Origin: Takakia lepidozioides
Lineage: Eukaryota; Streptophyta; Takakiopsida; Takakiales; Takakiaceae
Direction of reading: 5' to 3'
NCBI GenBank assembly: GCA_030704615.1
Contig: CM060732.1
Coordinates: 4,094,001 to 4,158,000 of the forward strand
DNA: 64,000 nucleotides
Under the pieces are notes generated by a model. It did not search any database. It was not told the DNA's origin and was given only the letters and a program-made list of their open reading frames with translations. Positions 10,201 through 20,468 of the stretch are shown piece by piece. Position numbers and translations under genes: made by a program. The first letter of the stretch is position 1; each line of letters begins with the position of its first letter.

Positions 10201-12805
10201 ACCACCGTTTTTTCAGATACTATTCCTGGTTGGGGTTTAAGCTAGTTGAGAATTCTGCATGAATGGTTAGCAGATAGACTACTAGTTGTACTCTTGTGAG
10301 ACAGGCTTTCTGTATGGTTTGCACTTTCCTACACAACAACAATGCAGTGGACGTAGGCAATTTCATGTCACTATGACATTATTAGGTCTTCACTCTCCTG
10401 GTTGAAATGTTCTGATGCTGGTAGGGAAATATTGCATGGATGGTTGTGTAGATGGACTGCTAATTGTATGTTTGCCAGAGGGGCCCACTGCGCATTTCAA
10501 GCTTTCTAGCCTAAAACTCAGCAAGAAAATTAAGGTCTGTGTTAGCTGACTGCGTATCAGTCAATTTCTGTGCTTTTATACACGAGGGTGTCATATGCCG
10601 TTGCACTTCAGCTTTTGGGCAGTTTAGAGGGACTTAGTTGCTCCTGCAGTTCCCGAGTCAATTTACCGCTTTGTCTCTACCTGTGATCTTTGACTGTTTC
10701 TTTAGTAGGTGAAAGCCGTCACAATGGGGTCATGGCAGTCTGCGGGACTTATCTCAGAAGACTGGGCAGGTATTACAAAGATGAAATTTCTGTTTGTCTA
10801 AATATTTCAGGGTCATGGTCGACCAACACGTCACATGCCAGAGCTTATACTGAACAACTTCACCACGCACTTAGGCCACCGAGTTGGAAGGTTAGTCTCT
10901 GATGCATAGCCTTGAATTAAAAACATGTACTCCTTCATATACTGCACATCTGGAATTGAGCTCGAGAAAATGAATGGTTATCCCTTCACTATGCTTTTGC
11001 ACTTGCCCTGACGGGGGACTCTAGAGGGTCCACCGCCAGGAGAGCTGGTCTGAGCATGGCAAATCAGTTGCGTCCCTGAAGTCTCAAATGTCCATCAGAA
11101 GCTCTGTGTCTATTGGGTTAAACGTTATCTGTGACACTCTATAAGCTCTATGGCACTAGGAAGGGACCCTCAACCTCTTCATCTTTACCACATGAGCTCA
11201 TTTTGCAGAGTTTCTCGACTTGGCCTCATGATCTTTGTACAAATGGTTTTTGCCCTTCTGTCAAAAGCACCCTGCAATTGGGAAGCTCAAATGAAAGGAC
11301 CTCTACTGGCAAGTTTTCACAATCATGAAGGGAAGTCCCTTTCTTGCTTTAGAACCTAACAGCACAACGCGAGGCTATGGCAACCATCTGATGAGTACAT
11401 TCTAACAGGGAAGACAATGCACTGTATGGATGTTTTATTTTCTTTGTTAGTTTTGGCAACATGTGACATGAGCAATTACTCAGTTAAATACAAGTTCTAG
11501 TTCCACGGTTAGTTTCACCAAGCATCGCCCAAAAGGGTTGGTAGTGCTGCTCACACAGGACATTAGGAAATGTGGGAGGGCCTTGCAGAATGCTGGCATC
11601 GCTCTTTCCGCAGGACCCTGAATTCCGGGGCAGACGTGCTGTAACTTTCCACAATCAGCGTGATTTCATCTTTTTTCGGCATCATAGGTAAGTCTTCAAT
11701 GCCGTCTCTCAGTGTTGTGAATCAGCGCAATTAGCAGTGGACCCACTTACAGAAAGTACCAGCAATAAAAATGCTATAAGAAAAGTTATATGAGAGGATT
11801 TGAAGACTGAAGACAGCCATGGCAAAATTAATAGTGGGGGAGGATGCAAACTTCTATGAGAGAAGCTGGTCTAACTAGGACGATAATCCTGTGTCTAACG
11901 TGTTCCCCCACAGAGCGGGTCCCCAATTATCTGCAATTACTGTATGTTCAATGTTGAGCTGTTGGGGCAAACCTAATGCTATTGTGATAACCCTGCAATC
12001 CTTGACCAAGGCTCTCATCATCATGTGCGTAGGTATATATTTGAGGAAAAAGAGGTGAAGGTAAGATCACCTGCAAACACCAGCCAAAAAGCAAAAGGCC
12101 CAGCAGCAACTGACCCAAAAAAGCTTCCTCCCAAGCAGGCAGTTATTGCCCGACTGCAGGTTCTATCTCTCCCTCTCTGCATGTGTCATCCCTCTTACAG
12201 GATCAGACTGTCTGGATGCCATCTTGATTGTCTCTGTTTCTCCCTATTCACCTGTTTCCATGATATATCTTTCCAGGAGCATTACGAGTAGTCTTGCATT
12301 GGGATATAACAAGTATGGGTACACTGGGGCTTCTGGATTTAGTGAAATACAATGTTGTTGGTGCAGGAGTGTGGCCCACGCTTCACGCTGAAGCTGCAGA
12401 GTTTGCAGCATGGCACCTTTGACACAAAATATGGAGAGTACGAGTGGGTACACAAGGTACCACCCTTATTATTCTTCTTCCCCACTTTCAGTACTTCACC
12501 TTTTTTATGTTCATGAATGTTTGGTGTCCTACATGTGGGCACCGAAATAGCTGTGCTGGTGGAAGTCGATAGAGTTCAGTGGCAACCTTTTCCCGGTAGA
12601 CATTCTTTGTGAAGGGGCCGTAGGTGTATTCACCATCGACATGTCTGTTAGTGGCCAAACCAGGAACAGGTTTGAGTCAGTTGTATCTTGAGATGAAAGA
12701 CGGGGCGGGGTTGAGTCAGAGAGTGGGTTTCACCCTTTTTCTGAACACTGTGGTTTGTGTTGGCAGCCTGACATGGATACAAGCCGGAGGCGATTTTTCC
12801 TCTGA
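7292..12805 (+). CDS. RPF1: ribosome production factor 1 (Brix-domain protein), complete, 11 exons
   Basis: RPF1 is a nucleolar Brix-domain protein needed for maturation of the 60S ribosomal subunit. Exons by GT-AG and phase: 7292-7504, 7968-8048, 8326-8421, 9710-9793, 10073-10142, 10452-10534, 10811-10890, 11589-11687, 12033-12159, 12367-12456, 12767-12805. All phases agree and give 353 aa, close to the family length (human about 349). The order of landmarks fits RPF1: Lys-rich N-terminus ([17 protein letters not shown]), [123 protein letters not shown], then the C-terminus DTSRRRFFL. The ATG at 7292 is chosen over the upstream in-frame ATG at 7247 because MAKRSR matches the usual short basic start. 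No stop or frameshift is seen. Intron 3 (8422-9709) contains LINE remnants. Confidence 0.95.
8490..9690 (+). mobile_element. LINE remnants inside RPF1 intron 3
   Basis: Two diverged copies, about 780 bp apart (8560-8880 and 9340-9660), of the region after a non-LTR reverse transcriptase. They carry a basic stretch, then a C-x2-C zinc-ribbon-like motif ([13 protein letters not shown]) typical of zf-RVT tails. Between them (8975-9175) is [17 protein letters not shown], resembling the RP-x-LEY-x-x-x-W segment of LINE reverse transcriptases. Stops and frameshifts break every frame. The remnant lies in sense orientation within the intron and leaves both splice sites intact. Confidence 0.7.
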
Positions 12806-13640
12806 ACTTTGAGCCTTTGTGCCTCTCCTTGCTTTCTGTATTAGCCTGGCTCACTGGCTAGCTAATTCATTCAAGGCCATTACTGCGACATTGTGTTTGT
12901 CCTCTCTCTCTCTCTCTCTCTGACTAAAGGTTCAAGAAGTGAAAGGACGGTGTGCGCCGAGCTGCCTAGGTATCTTAGAAGGACAACTTCATAAAATCAT
13001 GTACAACGAATAACAGTGCTTCAGTCTGCAAGGCACAAACCATCTGTAACCCGTCCCCTATTATTGAAGAAAAAAATTTGCACTTGGCCATCTATTACAT
13101 CATTCTACCAAACATTTGTCATCCTTTGCTGTGCCCCTCTCACGTCAAGCAATTCTCTTATAGGCTTTGCAGATGTTAGAGAAATCCATGACACAGAAAA
13201 ATTGGTTCTAATGTCAAAGGCCAGCTTGTGTAAGCAATTGGTAGACCTAGGAACTAGTTGATGGCTATTGTTTATGCATATTGTTTTTGGTGTGTGTCAA
13301 CTTCGCACATACAACTACGTTTAACATAGTTGTCATGAAGAGCTCTTTGGGTGACGCAGCGAAATGCCATTGCTTATGTAAACTAGCCAAAACTGGATGT
13401 CAAGTGCACTCCTCATGACAGACCATGTCCAATAGAGTTCAACTGGAGGGGGAATTACAGAATGTGGGGAATTACGGGATGTAGCTCCCCTAGCTGCTCC
13501 CACGGCTCATCCTCGTGGAGAACACTAGGAATGAGATAAGAACTTAATGCACACGGGCAACCTTTGACAGGACGGTACGCCAGTTTTGGCATGTCAAATC
13601 CTCCCCACCCTCTCTTGAGAGTGACATGGAACTGAAGGGA
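12806..13640. other. RPF1 3' flank, no further gene
   Basis: Contains the presumed 3' UTR and a short CT microsatellite (about 12901-12921). No other gene is supported. Confidence 0.45.
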
Positions 13641-13730
13641 GTGTAACTCTAGTCGGTGTTACACGACAGGGTGTGTAATTCCACTCGGGGTTACACGGAA
13701 TGGAGTGTAACTCCACTCGGTATATAACTG
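13641..13730. repeat. three-unit repeat with inverted GTGTAA/TTACAC words
   Basis: Three units of about 35 bp each read gtgtaactcnactcgg followed in two cases by gttacac. Within a unit, gtgtaa and ttacac can pair. The last unit runs into tatataac, which resembles a TATA box but has no gene assigned to it. Confidence 0.6.
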
Positions 13731-13785
13731 ACACTTGCTCTCGAAATTTGACTGTCCAAATTTGGCTAAGTATAAAATTGACTAA

Positions 13786-13900
13786 GGCCCCGGCCGCACT
13801 AGTGGTTAACTAGCCATGGTTAGTTAGCCCGGGTTAGAGAGCGGCCGCACTTATGGTAAAAGTTAGCAATGGCTAACGAAGGTTATCCTGCGAGCTGCCC
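13786..13900 (+). mobile_element. left end of a PIF/Harbinger-like element
   Basis: A TAA trinucleotide is followed by ggccccggccgcac, the inverted counterpart of the end at 6520-6536. An internal second gcggccgcac and repeated ggttagttag/ggctaac words give a hairpin-rich subterminal region. No matching right end was identified nearby, so the extent is unknown. Confidence 0.4.
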
Positions 13901-14583
13901 GCCAAGCGCCGCTGGAGCTGCCCGTCGAGGCAACGAAGACGCCATGGCTGCGAAGCTCGAACTCAAACTACTTGCATCTCGAACTGCTTGAATCTGGGGT
14001 TTGGTGGAGCCCAACTACACTATACCAGTTGCAAGGCCTGCGCAGGAGGAGAGGCACGTTAATCCCAGGACAGGTGTGACATATCCATTAACTATCCATT
14101 GGTGTTGGTTCCACAGTTGAAAATGTGTTCTACAGCTAGCAACAACTCTCATTTTTGGAGACGTTTCAAAACTTGAAATGACATGTGCTGGCATTTGGGA
14201 ATATCAGAGAAGGTGGGTGCCATTAGAACATCCAAGGTTTGAATTTTGATGCCACCAAATTGGTGTGTGTAGTTTGGGTTATTCTCAATGCGCGTAGTGT
14301 TGTCAGGGCTATGCACATTTGAAAGGCAGAGTCCCAGAGGTGGAGGTGTGGGGACTGGGTGGTGCCACAACGTGCAATTGGAGGAGTTGCGCGCACATGC
14401 ATGCCATCAGTTTTGCCCATGTAGGAATTCTGGTGTGAGGTGATTTTGCTACACATGATTTCATTCAGTCCAAGAAACATCTCTGCTTTGGTATATCCTT
14501 TTCTAGCCCTATATTAAATCTTTGGTTCTACTTGCAATGTGGTTATGGTGTACTGACTTGTGGCAACTGAAGCTCTTGAACAG

Positions 14584-15549
14584 GTGTTGGTAGTGGAGAA
14601 GAAGCAGGCCATTTCCTTCTTGGATCCCAAACAAGAATTGGTATGTTGCAGATGTCGTCTAGTTTTTCCCATCCTCGGAATGGAAATCAACTGCTTGGCT
14701 AGAACATTTCAATATGGATGGAGTGAAAGCGGAAAAATATATCAAGTGCACAGATCACTTTCTTCTTTAAATTAAAGACAATTGCAACCTGATTGCACAC
14801 TGACCCTACATCTGATCCACTTAAAACCTTCTGTAGCAGGAAATGGAAATTGGTGTCCTTACCATCTCAGTGCAGAGCAACCTTTTCTGATCAGTGACGT
14901 AGGGACGGACATAATGCTTGCGATACTGACTTTCCAATCGACCACATGGCTTGTATGATACAAATCAGCATGGCCTCCCCTGATGGATCATTGTTCAGAT
15001 ACATCTCATGATGATGGAGGTAAAACATATTGGTGCATGGTGATCTGACAGTGATAGGCTTACCTGCCCGGACGATCACTGCTTGCCTGAATGACTATGT
15101 TGTTTCCCCACGGGAGCTTACACGATTGCTACGTGAGCTGCAGGTGAATACCATCTTCCAGTTATAGAATAATTCTAAATTGTGCTGAGATAAAGGTCAC
15201 AAAATTCTTGAAAGTCATACCAATCTATTGGATTTAAGATACTGAAATGGTTGAAAGTTCATATGCTGTTCTGGGTTGACTGGGTTGCAGCATCATGAAG
15301 TGAAGAGTCAAGTGCATTTCTAGTTCTTGTTACACCACATGAATGGCTCTTGTTGAAGCAACGTGGGAAGCTTCTCACTTAGTCCAGTCTTTTTATGGGC
15401 ATATGATTCTAATGTTACAGGCAAGACGGCAAGAAGAACTCATCTCAGAGCTTGAAGAGGAATTGGATATAGCACAGACACAGTTGCAAATTAAAGAAAA
15501 GGAGCTGCAACTATGGAAGGAACGGGTGAAGTGTCTGACTGAAGGATGA
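14584..15549 (+). CDS. POLAR-like coiled-coil protein, C-terminal exons
   Basis: Two exons give a C-terminus resembling plant POLAR/POLAR-like proteins, which localise asymmetrically in dividing cells: 15052-15143 ends in VSPRELTRLLRELQ with a CAG|gtgaat donor, and 15421-15549 encodes ARRQEELISELEEELD through KEKELQLWKER and then a stop. The family tail has the same order: a RELxRxLxELxxxRQ segment, an acidic coiled coil and a K-E-x-E-x-x-W-W/L-K end. An earlier possible exon at 14584-14640 has good splice sites, but its phase with 15052 is not secure. The 5' part was not found, so the gene may be incomplete or may start in unrecognised exons. A possible alternative last exon lies at 15984-16118 (ends QSSDLVEV). 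Confidence 0.5.
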
Positions 15550-16850
15550 ATAACGTACACCCACTCAGGCAGGAGACTGGGCCCTAACTGATGTCTACCT
15601 AATGCTTGTTTACCATCATTAGATCTGTCTTGTGTGTTCTGAGGTCTGTTGGGCCCTGCAATGTGCTAGTTGAGTTCCTCTGACCATGCGGCCTTCTGAA
15701 GTTGTGTCCCACCAGATTTGAGTTGATTACAATGTTGCTTACTATTCAGTGACATGTGCTTTCGGTCTGGCATACAAGAGGACTAATTCCCCTTTTTCTT
15801 CGAATCACTTGTAGGGATGACTGTGTTTGTTATGCTCCAGAGTAAAATGGACTGTAAGGGAGAAGAACAATTCATGGGAAAAACATCACTTGAACTGGAA
15901 AAGGACGCAACCACAAAAACAGCCAAGTCTAGATGTGTGGAACCTTGACTTACATGTGGGTGGGTGTATTGGTGGTTTTTGGTTGTGCAGGTGAGGTACC
16001 TTTGAGTCCATTGACTCCCACTGGTGGGGGTGTTTTCTTTGAGAGGCCCACGTCATCCAGTGACAGAAATGTTCAGATCGAAATTGCTCTGCAGAGCAGC
16101 GACCTGGTAGAAGTCTAGGAAAGTCTTCACTTTCCTCTTCAGGCTTCAGATGATTGTCGTGGACAATTTGAAGAATCAACTGGCAGCATTTTCATACCCG
16201 ACGCAGTGGCACTTAGATTGCCCAAGGGCTTCAGTTGTTGCACTTCCAACTTGTATGTCAGTAACTTCTTATTTTTGACAACCAATCCATGCATGGCTCA
16301 TTCATTGCCACACCTACAAGTCTCATTTCTGTCACCGGTGGGGAGAGCTCAGTGTCTGCAGAAGTCTAACTAGAGAATTCCACGCAATGCGAGGTACTGA
16401 TCATTACTTTATTGAGCAGGTGTACAAACATGGATATATGCCTTGCTCTGTATGACCAGTATCAGAGCTTAGGGTTTAGGGTTTAAAGGGACTGGCCTGC
16501 CAGGTGCACAGTACACCTACATAGAGACAAGCAAGATGTAAGGTTTTGGGTCGTCAAAGCTGAAGCTCTACAATGACGAGCAATCTCAAAAGAGACATTC
16601 ATATCAGCCACAAAGAAACAAAGAAGAAAGGAGCACAGAGCTAACCCAAGAAGCTTGAAAAAAAGGCACCAAAATCCATATCAACATTGCCAACATTGAA
16701 AAACCAAGTACACCTTGGTATGCCAAGTCTCAAATGGAGTAGCATCCGATAGTAGTTTGAATGTGAAGTGTCCCAAAAAACATTTGGCAGCGAAGTGTTT
16801 GTAGTCTGTACCTTGTGTCGTGCAGATGATGTCTCTTTCCCTCCCCCACC
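15550..16850. other. no gene recognised apart from a possible exon
   Basis: Only the candidate downstream exon at 15984-16118 (frame GEVPLSPLTPTGGG) looks gene-like. The remainder shows no supported feature. Confidence 0.35.
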
Positions 16851-16859
16851 CCAAGAACA

Positions 16860-17069
16860 CCCTCAGGCTCCCATGAAAGCAGTATGTGGCTTACGGTCTG
16901 CGAGAGACGGGCGCGAGGAAGGAGGTAGAACGGGGAGCGCGTTGGAATTTTCCATCGGCTGCCCCGCGTGATTAAAGTTAATACGTGGGGTGGGTAGGGG
17001 GTATCTAGTTGGACAAATACTAGGGGGTAGTTAGCGACGATTAGCGCTGATTAAATTTAACAGTGGCTA
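16860..17069. mobile_element. MITE-like segment related to 6320-6536
   Basis: Shares gcgaggaag, gattaaagttaatacgtg and cagtggcta-type words with the transposon end at 6.3-6.5 kb, in the same order. The terminal repeats are not clear here. A LINE copy begins at its right edge, which may have interrupted it. Confidence 0.35.
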
Positions 17070-17630
17070 CCCATAAGCGCACCACTGCCAAGTTCCCCAT
17101 CCCCCAACCTTACCATACACTTTATTGAATTTACATATTGTAATGACCGCTACCCTGGCTCTCCCACATGGAAAAACGCCAAAAATACGCTCCACTCATT
17201 CTAGCCATTCGCCGTCGTCCACAGGCCCCCTCAGGGTCATTACTGCCGGCACCAGAGGCGACATCCACAATGCTAGTATTTCTGCCCTTCATAATAACTT
17301 CAAACTACCTATCTCTCATATACACAAATGCTTCAACTATCCACCTGACTGCGTTGCGCTCCCTCACTGCTATCTTCACTAATAAAAGGAAGCTTGAAAA
17401 CCACATCTCGTAGGCCTCTTGTCACTTCGGACACCCCAGGGGTTCCCCTAGGGGTACCCCCCCCCCCCCCCCCCCCCCCCAACCCGCCCCGCTCGCCCTT
17501 GGATTACGGGGTGTCCCCCGGGCACCCACTAGTTTTTATAGGGCCCACCCCCGAAAGGGGGCAGTAGCCGCAAGGCGAAGTGGCTCTTAGTTACGCCGGC
17601 CTCGGTCGGAGTCATCTCTCTTCAAGTTTT
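17070..17630 (+). mobile_element. RNase H LINE, 5'-truncated copy A
   Basis: Plus-strand copy of the LINE also present at 20469-22190 and 60690-62215 (both minus). It retains only the end of the ORF region (phrases cactttattgaatttaca, gccaaaaatacgctccactcattctagcc-like) and the 3' tail: gggcccacccccgaaaggggg, gcagtagccgcaaggcgaag, ttagttacgccggcctcgg. The tail ends in a GC-rich stem rather than a poly(A). A run of 24 C at 17457-17480 lies inside it. Confidence 0.75.
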
Positions 17631-18020
17631 ATGAAAAGATGGACTACGTTGATTCATCAAGCAATTTTGGATTATGAATGTTGGTTAGGAAACTTTTGCC
17701 TGATTCAAGCATCGTCGGAAGGAAGCGGTAGCCTTTTAGGGTGAATTAACCCCATAGGTTACGCAAGAGTTGTGGTTTTTTTTTTTTTTTTTTCCTGACA
17801 GCAAAAAAAAATGACAACAATGATGTGGAAAAGATGACATGGCACTGTGGCACCCAGATTTTCCCATTCTTCATGCTCTGCTTTCCCACTTTTGATTTAT
17901 GAACAGAAGCTTAAGAGCAGACAACATTGACGATTTCTCTTCTTGTGCGTATGTTGAGATTTTTGAAAACACTGTGCATTCACGCAACAACAATTTGCAA
18001 GGTCTTTTTCTGCTGCTTGC
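17631..18020. other. no gene recognised
   Basis: Contains a T run (about 17769-17792) followed closely by an A run. Nothing else is supported. Confidence 0.4.
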
Positions 18021-18209
18021 GTGCTAGACTCAACCCATTGGCCACTGGGTATCGCGGAAAGGTTGAAAGATTTTGATTTAGTAAAAAGTGGCATGGAAAG
18101 CATTGGGTCTTCTGTCGCTAGTTCTTTAGGGGCACCATTGCCAGGAAGCAATGGGATTGTAGTTATAGGTGTAATTAACCGTTCAGAAGAGGGGATTACA
18201 AGTCATTGA
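18021..18209 (+). CDS. unrecognised short ORF or exon
   Basis: The open frame starts after an acceptor-like cttgcgtgctag and encodes WPLGIAERLKDFDLVKSGM and SSVASSLGAPLPGSNG. The composition looks more like protein than chance, but no family was recognised and no partner exon was found. It could be part of a lost gene. Confidence 0.2.
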   Translation: MLDSTHWPLGIAERLKDFDLVKSGMESIGSSVASSLGAPLPGSNGIVVIGVINRSEEGITSH

Positions 18210-19410
18210 CTTCCTTGGTCATGGTTAGTCCTAGCAACATGAACAACAAGCACCACCAGGAAACTCACAACATGGATGATCCCATAGACCAAAATTACGT
18301 TGCTTTCTCTCGGGAGTTCCACTGCAGCTGATTTGAGCTCTACCTGAGAGACAACTATCATACGTTCCTTCCACACCTTCTCAAATGACCAGAAAGAAAG
18401 CTACCAGCGTGAGGGAATTCACAAGAAACATGATGCTTTGGGTCCACTAGCCCTCCCTTAGCGGGTTGTATCCAGTGTCAACTTTTGTGTCTGAATTCAT
18501 CTGTGCAAATAACGCTTCCGCCCCTATTACAACAACAGGCAGAAACCTTCTAGTGTGAGATAACATGCAAATCTAGCCAAATATGTGAATGTCCTAGAAA
18601 ATCACATTTTGCCCCAGGAATCCCACTAGAAGGTGCAGGAAGAAGTCTCTTCAGCCAAAGGTTGCTGGGCCACCTAGTTCAGAGTAACTGTGACACATGG
18701 ATGGAAAAGATGGAAGCTACAGCTTAAATGACATGGTGATTATCAAGATGATCTACTCAACTTTGCTAGAAATACATGTTCCTTTATTGCTGAATATGAA
18801 AAGATATGAAAAAGTTCACAATGTGAAGAGGCTCTCTGAAGTAGTTGCTACCCTCATGAGTTAGGATTTGAAGTTACTCATGTTCAGTACAGATTCCATA
18901 TGACAATCCGGGCATATTAGCTTACTAGATACTAGATCTTCAGTAACATTGCTAATTCATAAAAACTTGCTATTCCATATGGAGCCAGTATTGAGAACAA
19001 AAGTACATCAGAGAGACAAATCCTTGAACAAAAAGGCAGAGATCTTAGGTGATCAGTCAGCTACTAACCTGTGATAAGAGGAATTATGTAGCCCACAGCC
19101 TGCACGCCAAGCATCCCAAGCGGGATGTAGGACAGTTCCTCCGCCTAAACTGACATGTGGTAGGACTGCGGAGGGCTCAACAAGAACTGTGGATGTGAAA
19201 AAAATAGGAGAGTCTGAGTGTATGGAACTGGGCTCCTGCACGACCCAACACAACAGAGGATATGAGTGTGTAGTTCAATGGCTTCCCTGCATGTCAGCAT
19301 ATGTCCCCCAAACCAGTGTAGTGCAAACTTAAAGATCATCTGAAACTTCAGACTTACTCACAATGAAAATTGATCGTTAGTGTCTACATCGTCACATCCC
19401 GGAAGACCAG
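18210..19410. other. no gene recognised
   Basis: No open frame of note. It lies immediately downstream (in minus-strand sense) of the truncated gypsy reverse transcriptase, but no RNase H, integrase or LTR could be read here. Confidence 0.4.
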
Positions 19411-19413
19411 TTC

Positions 19414-19806
19414 CTACTTGCCAAACTTACATTTATCATGATTCAGTTTCAGATTGTGCTCTTGCAGCTTTTGCAAAATGTCTTCCACATGCCTTAGATG
19501 GTTTTCCCATTCGACACTATGAACGTTTATGTCATCCACGAATACCTTTGCATGATCCTTGATCTCTTCTGCCAGAATGGTATTCATGGCCCTTTGAAAT
19601 GTGGCAGTCGCGTTTTTCAGTCCGAATGGCATCACCAGCCACTCATACAACCCTATCATTGTGATTACAACTGTCTTCTTTATGTTTTGCTCGTTCATTC
19701 TGATTTGCCAAAAATTACTTTGCAAATCCAAGGCTGTGAACCAGCTAGAATTCCCCAGTTGTTGTAAGACATCACATATTATAGGCATCGGGTATGAATC
19801 CCTCAT
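19414..19806 (-). pseudogene. Ty3/gypsy reverse transcriptase fragment
   Basis: Contains the RT palm order of Ty3/gypsy: D-S-Y-P-M-P, SSWFTALDLQSNFWQI, the MPFGLKNATATFQRAMN segment and a catalytic FVDDI box (Y-x-D-D variant) followed by the LNHDKCKFG segment. It stops abruptly at about 19412, where the family would continue into the RT thumb. The catalytic aspartates are present, but the gene is broken upstream by the LINE and frame changes. Confidence 0.9.
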
Positions 19807-19932
19807 GGTCTGTAAATTCAGAGGTCGGTAATCTCCGCAAAACGTTGCTTCCGTCTTTCTTTGGTGGTAAAGCCACTGGACAACGATATTCAGATGTGTT
19901 TGGCCTCATCTTGCCTTGTCTTATTAGTGCCT

Positions 19933-20453
19933 CTATCTGGGACTGGACTTCCCTCTCTTCCCAGTCGGACAGCCTGCTTGGCTTGCTTCTACAAATCCTT
20001 GTGTATCAATGCAGTGTTCTACATTCTTGCAGAAGCCAAGGTCAGCCTTGCTAAGGGCGAAGGCTTCTTGGTTTCTTCTCAATACCTCAAGCATTTGCTC
20101 TTTTTGTGCCTCAAAAAGTGGGGTATTGATCAGTTTCAGCCTTGTTTTCACCATTTTCCAGCGGCTTGGCACTTTTGTTTCTGACTTTATTTCCTTCTGC
20201 ACGCTGCCATTTCCCATGATTGATTGGACTGCTCTGAGGTGGCATTCTTGTTCCTCCACCGCAGTTATTTTCAACCAGTCCTGAAAGTCATCGTCCCCCT
20301 CGCTTTCTTCTTGCAATTCTCCTTCCCATGCTTTGATGTAGGCGTCTCTCATAATCATATTGGTGATTTCTTGTTGTGAGGCCTAGTCAATGAGGGCCTC
20401 CAGCCCCTGGTCCTCCAACTTGTCACCATTCAGCTCTGTCATACTACCACTCC
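19933..20453 (-). pseudogene. gypsy pol linker before the RT
   Basis: An acidic linker, then the LRRNQEAFALSKADLGFC segment and H-x-I-D-T, the region that in Ty3/gypsy pol precedes the RT fingers. A frame change separates it from the RT fragment. Its upstream side ends at the 15-bp target duplication of LINE copy B. Confidence 0.75.
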
Positions 20454-20468
20454 ATCTCACTTTGGTAG

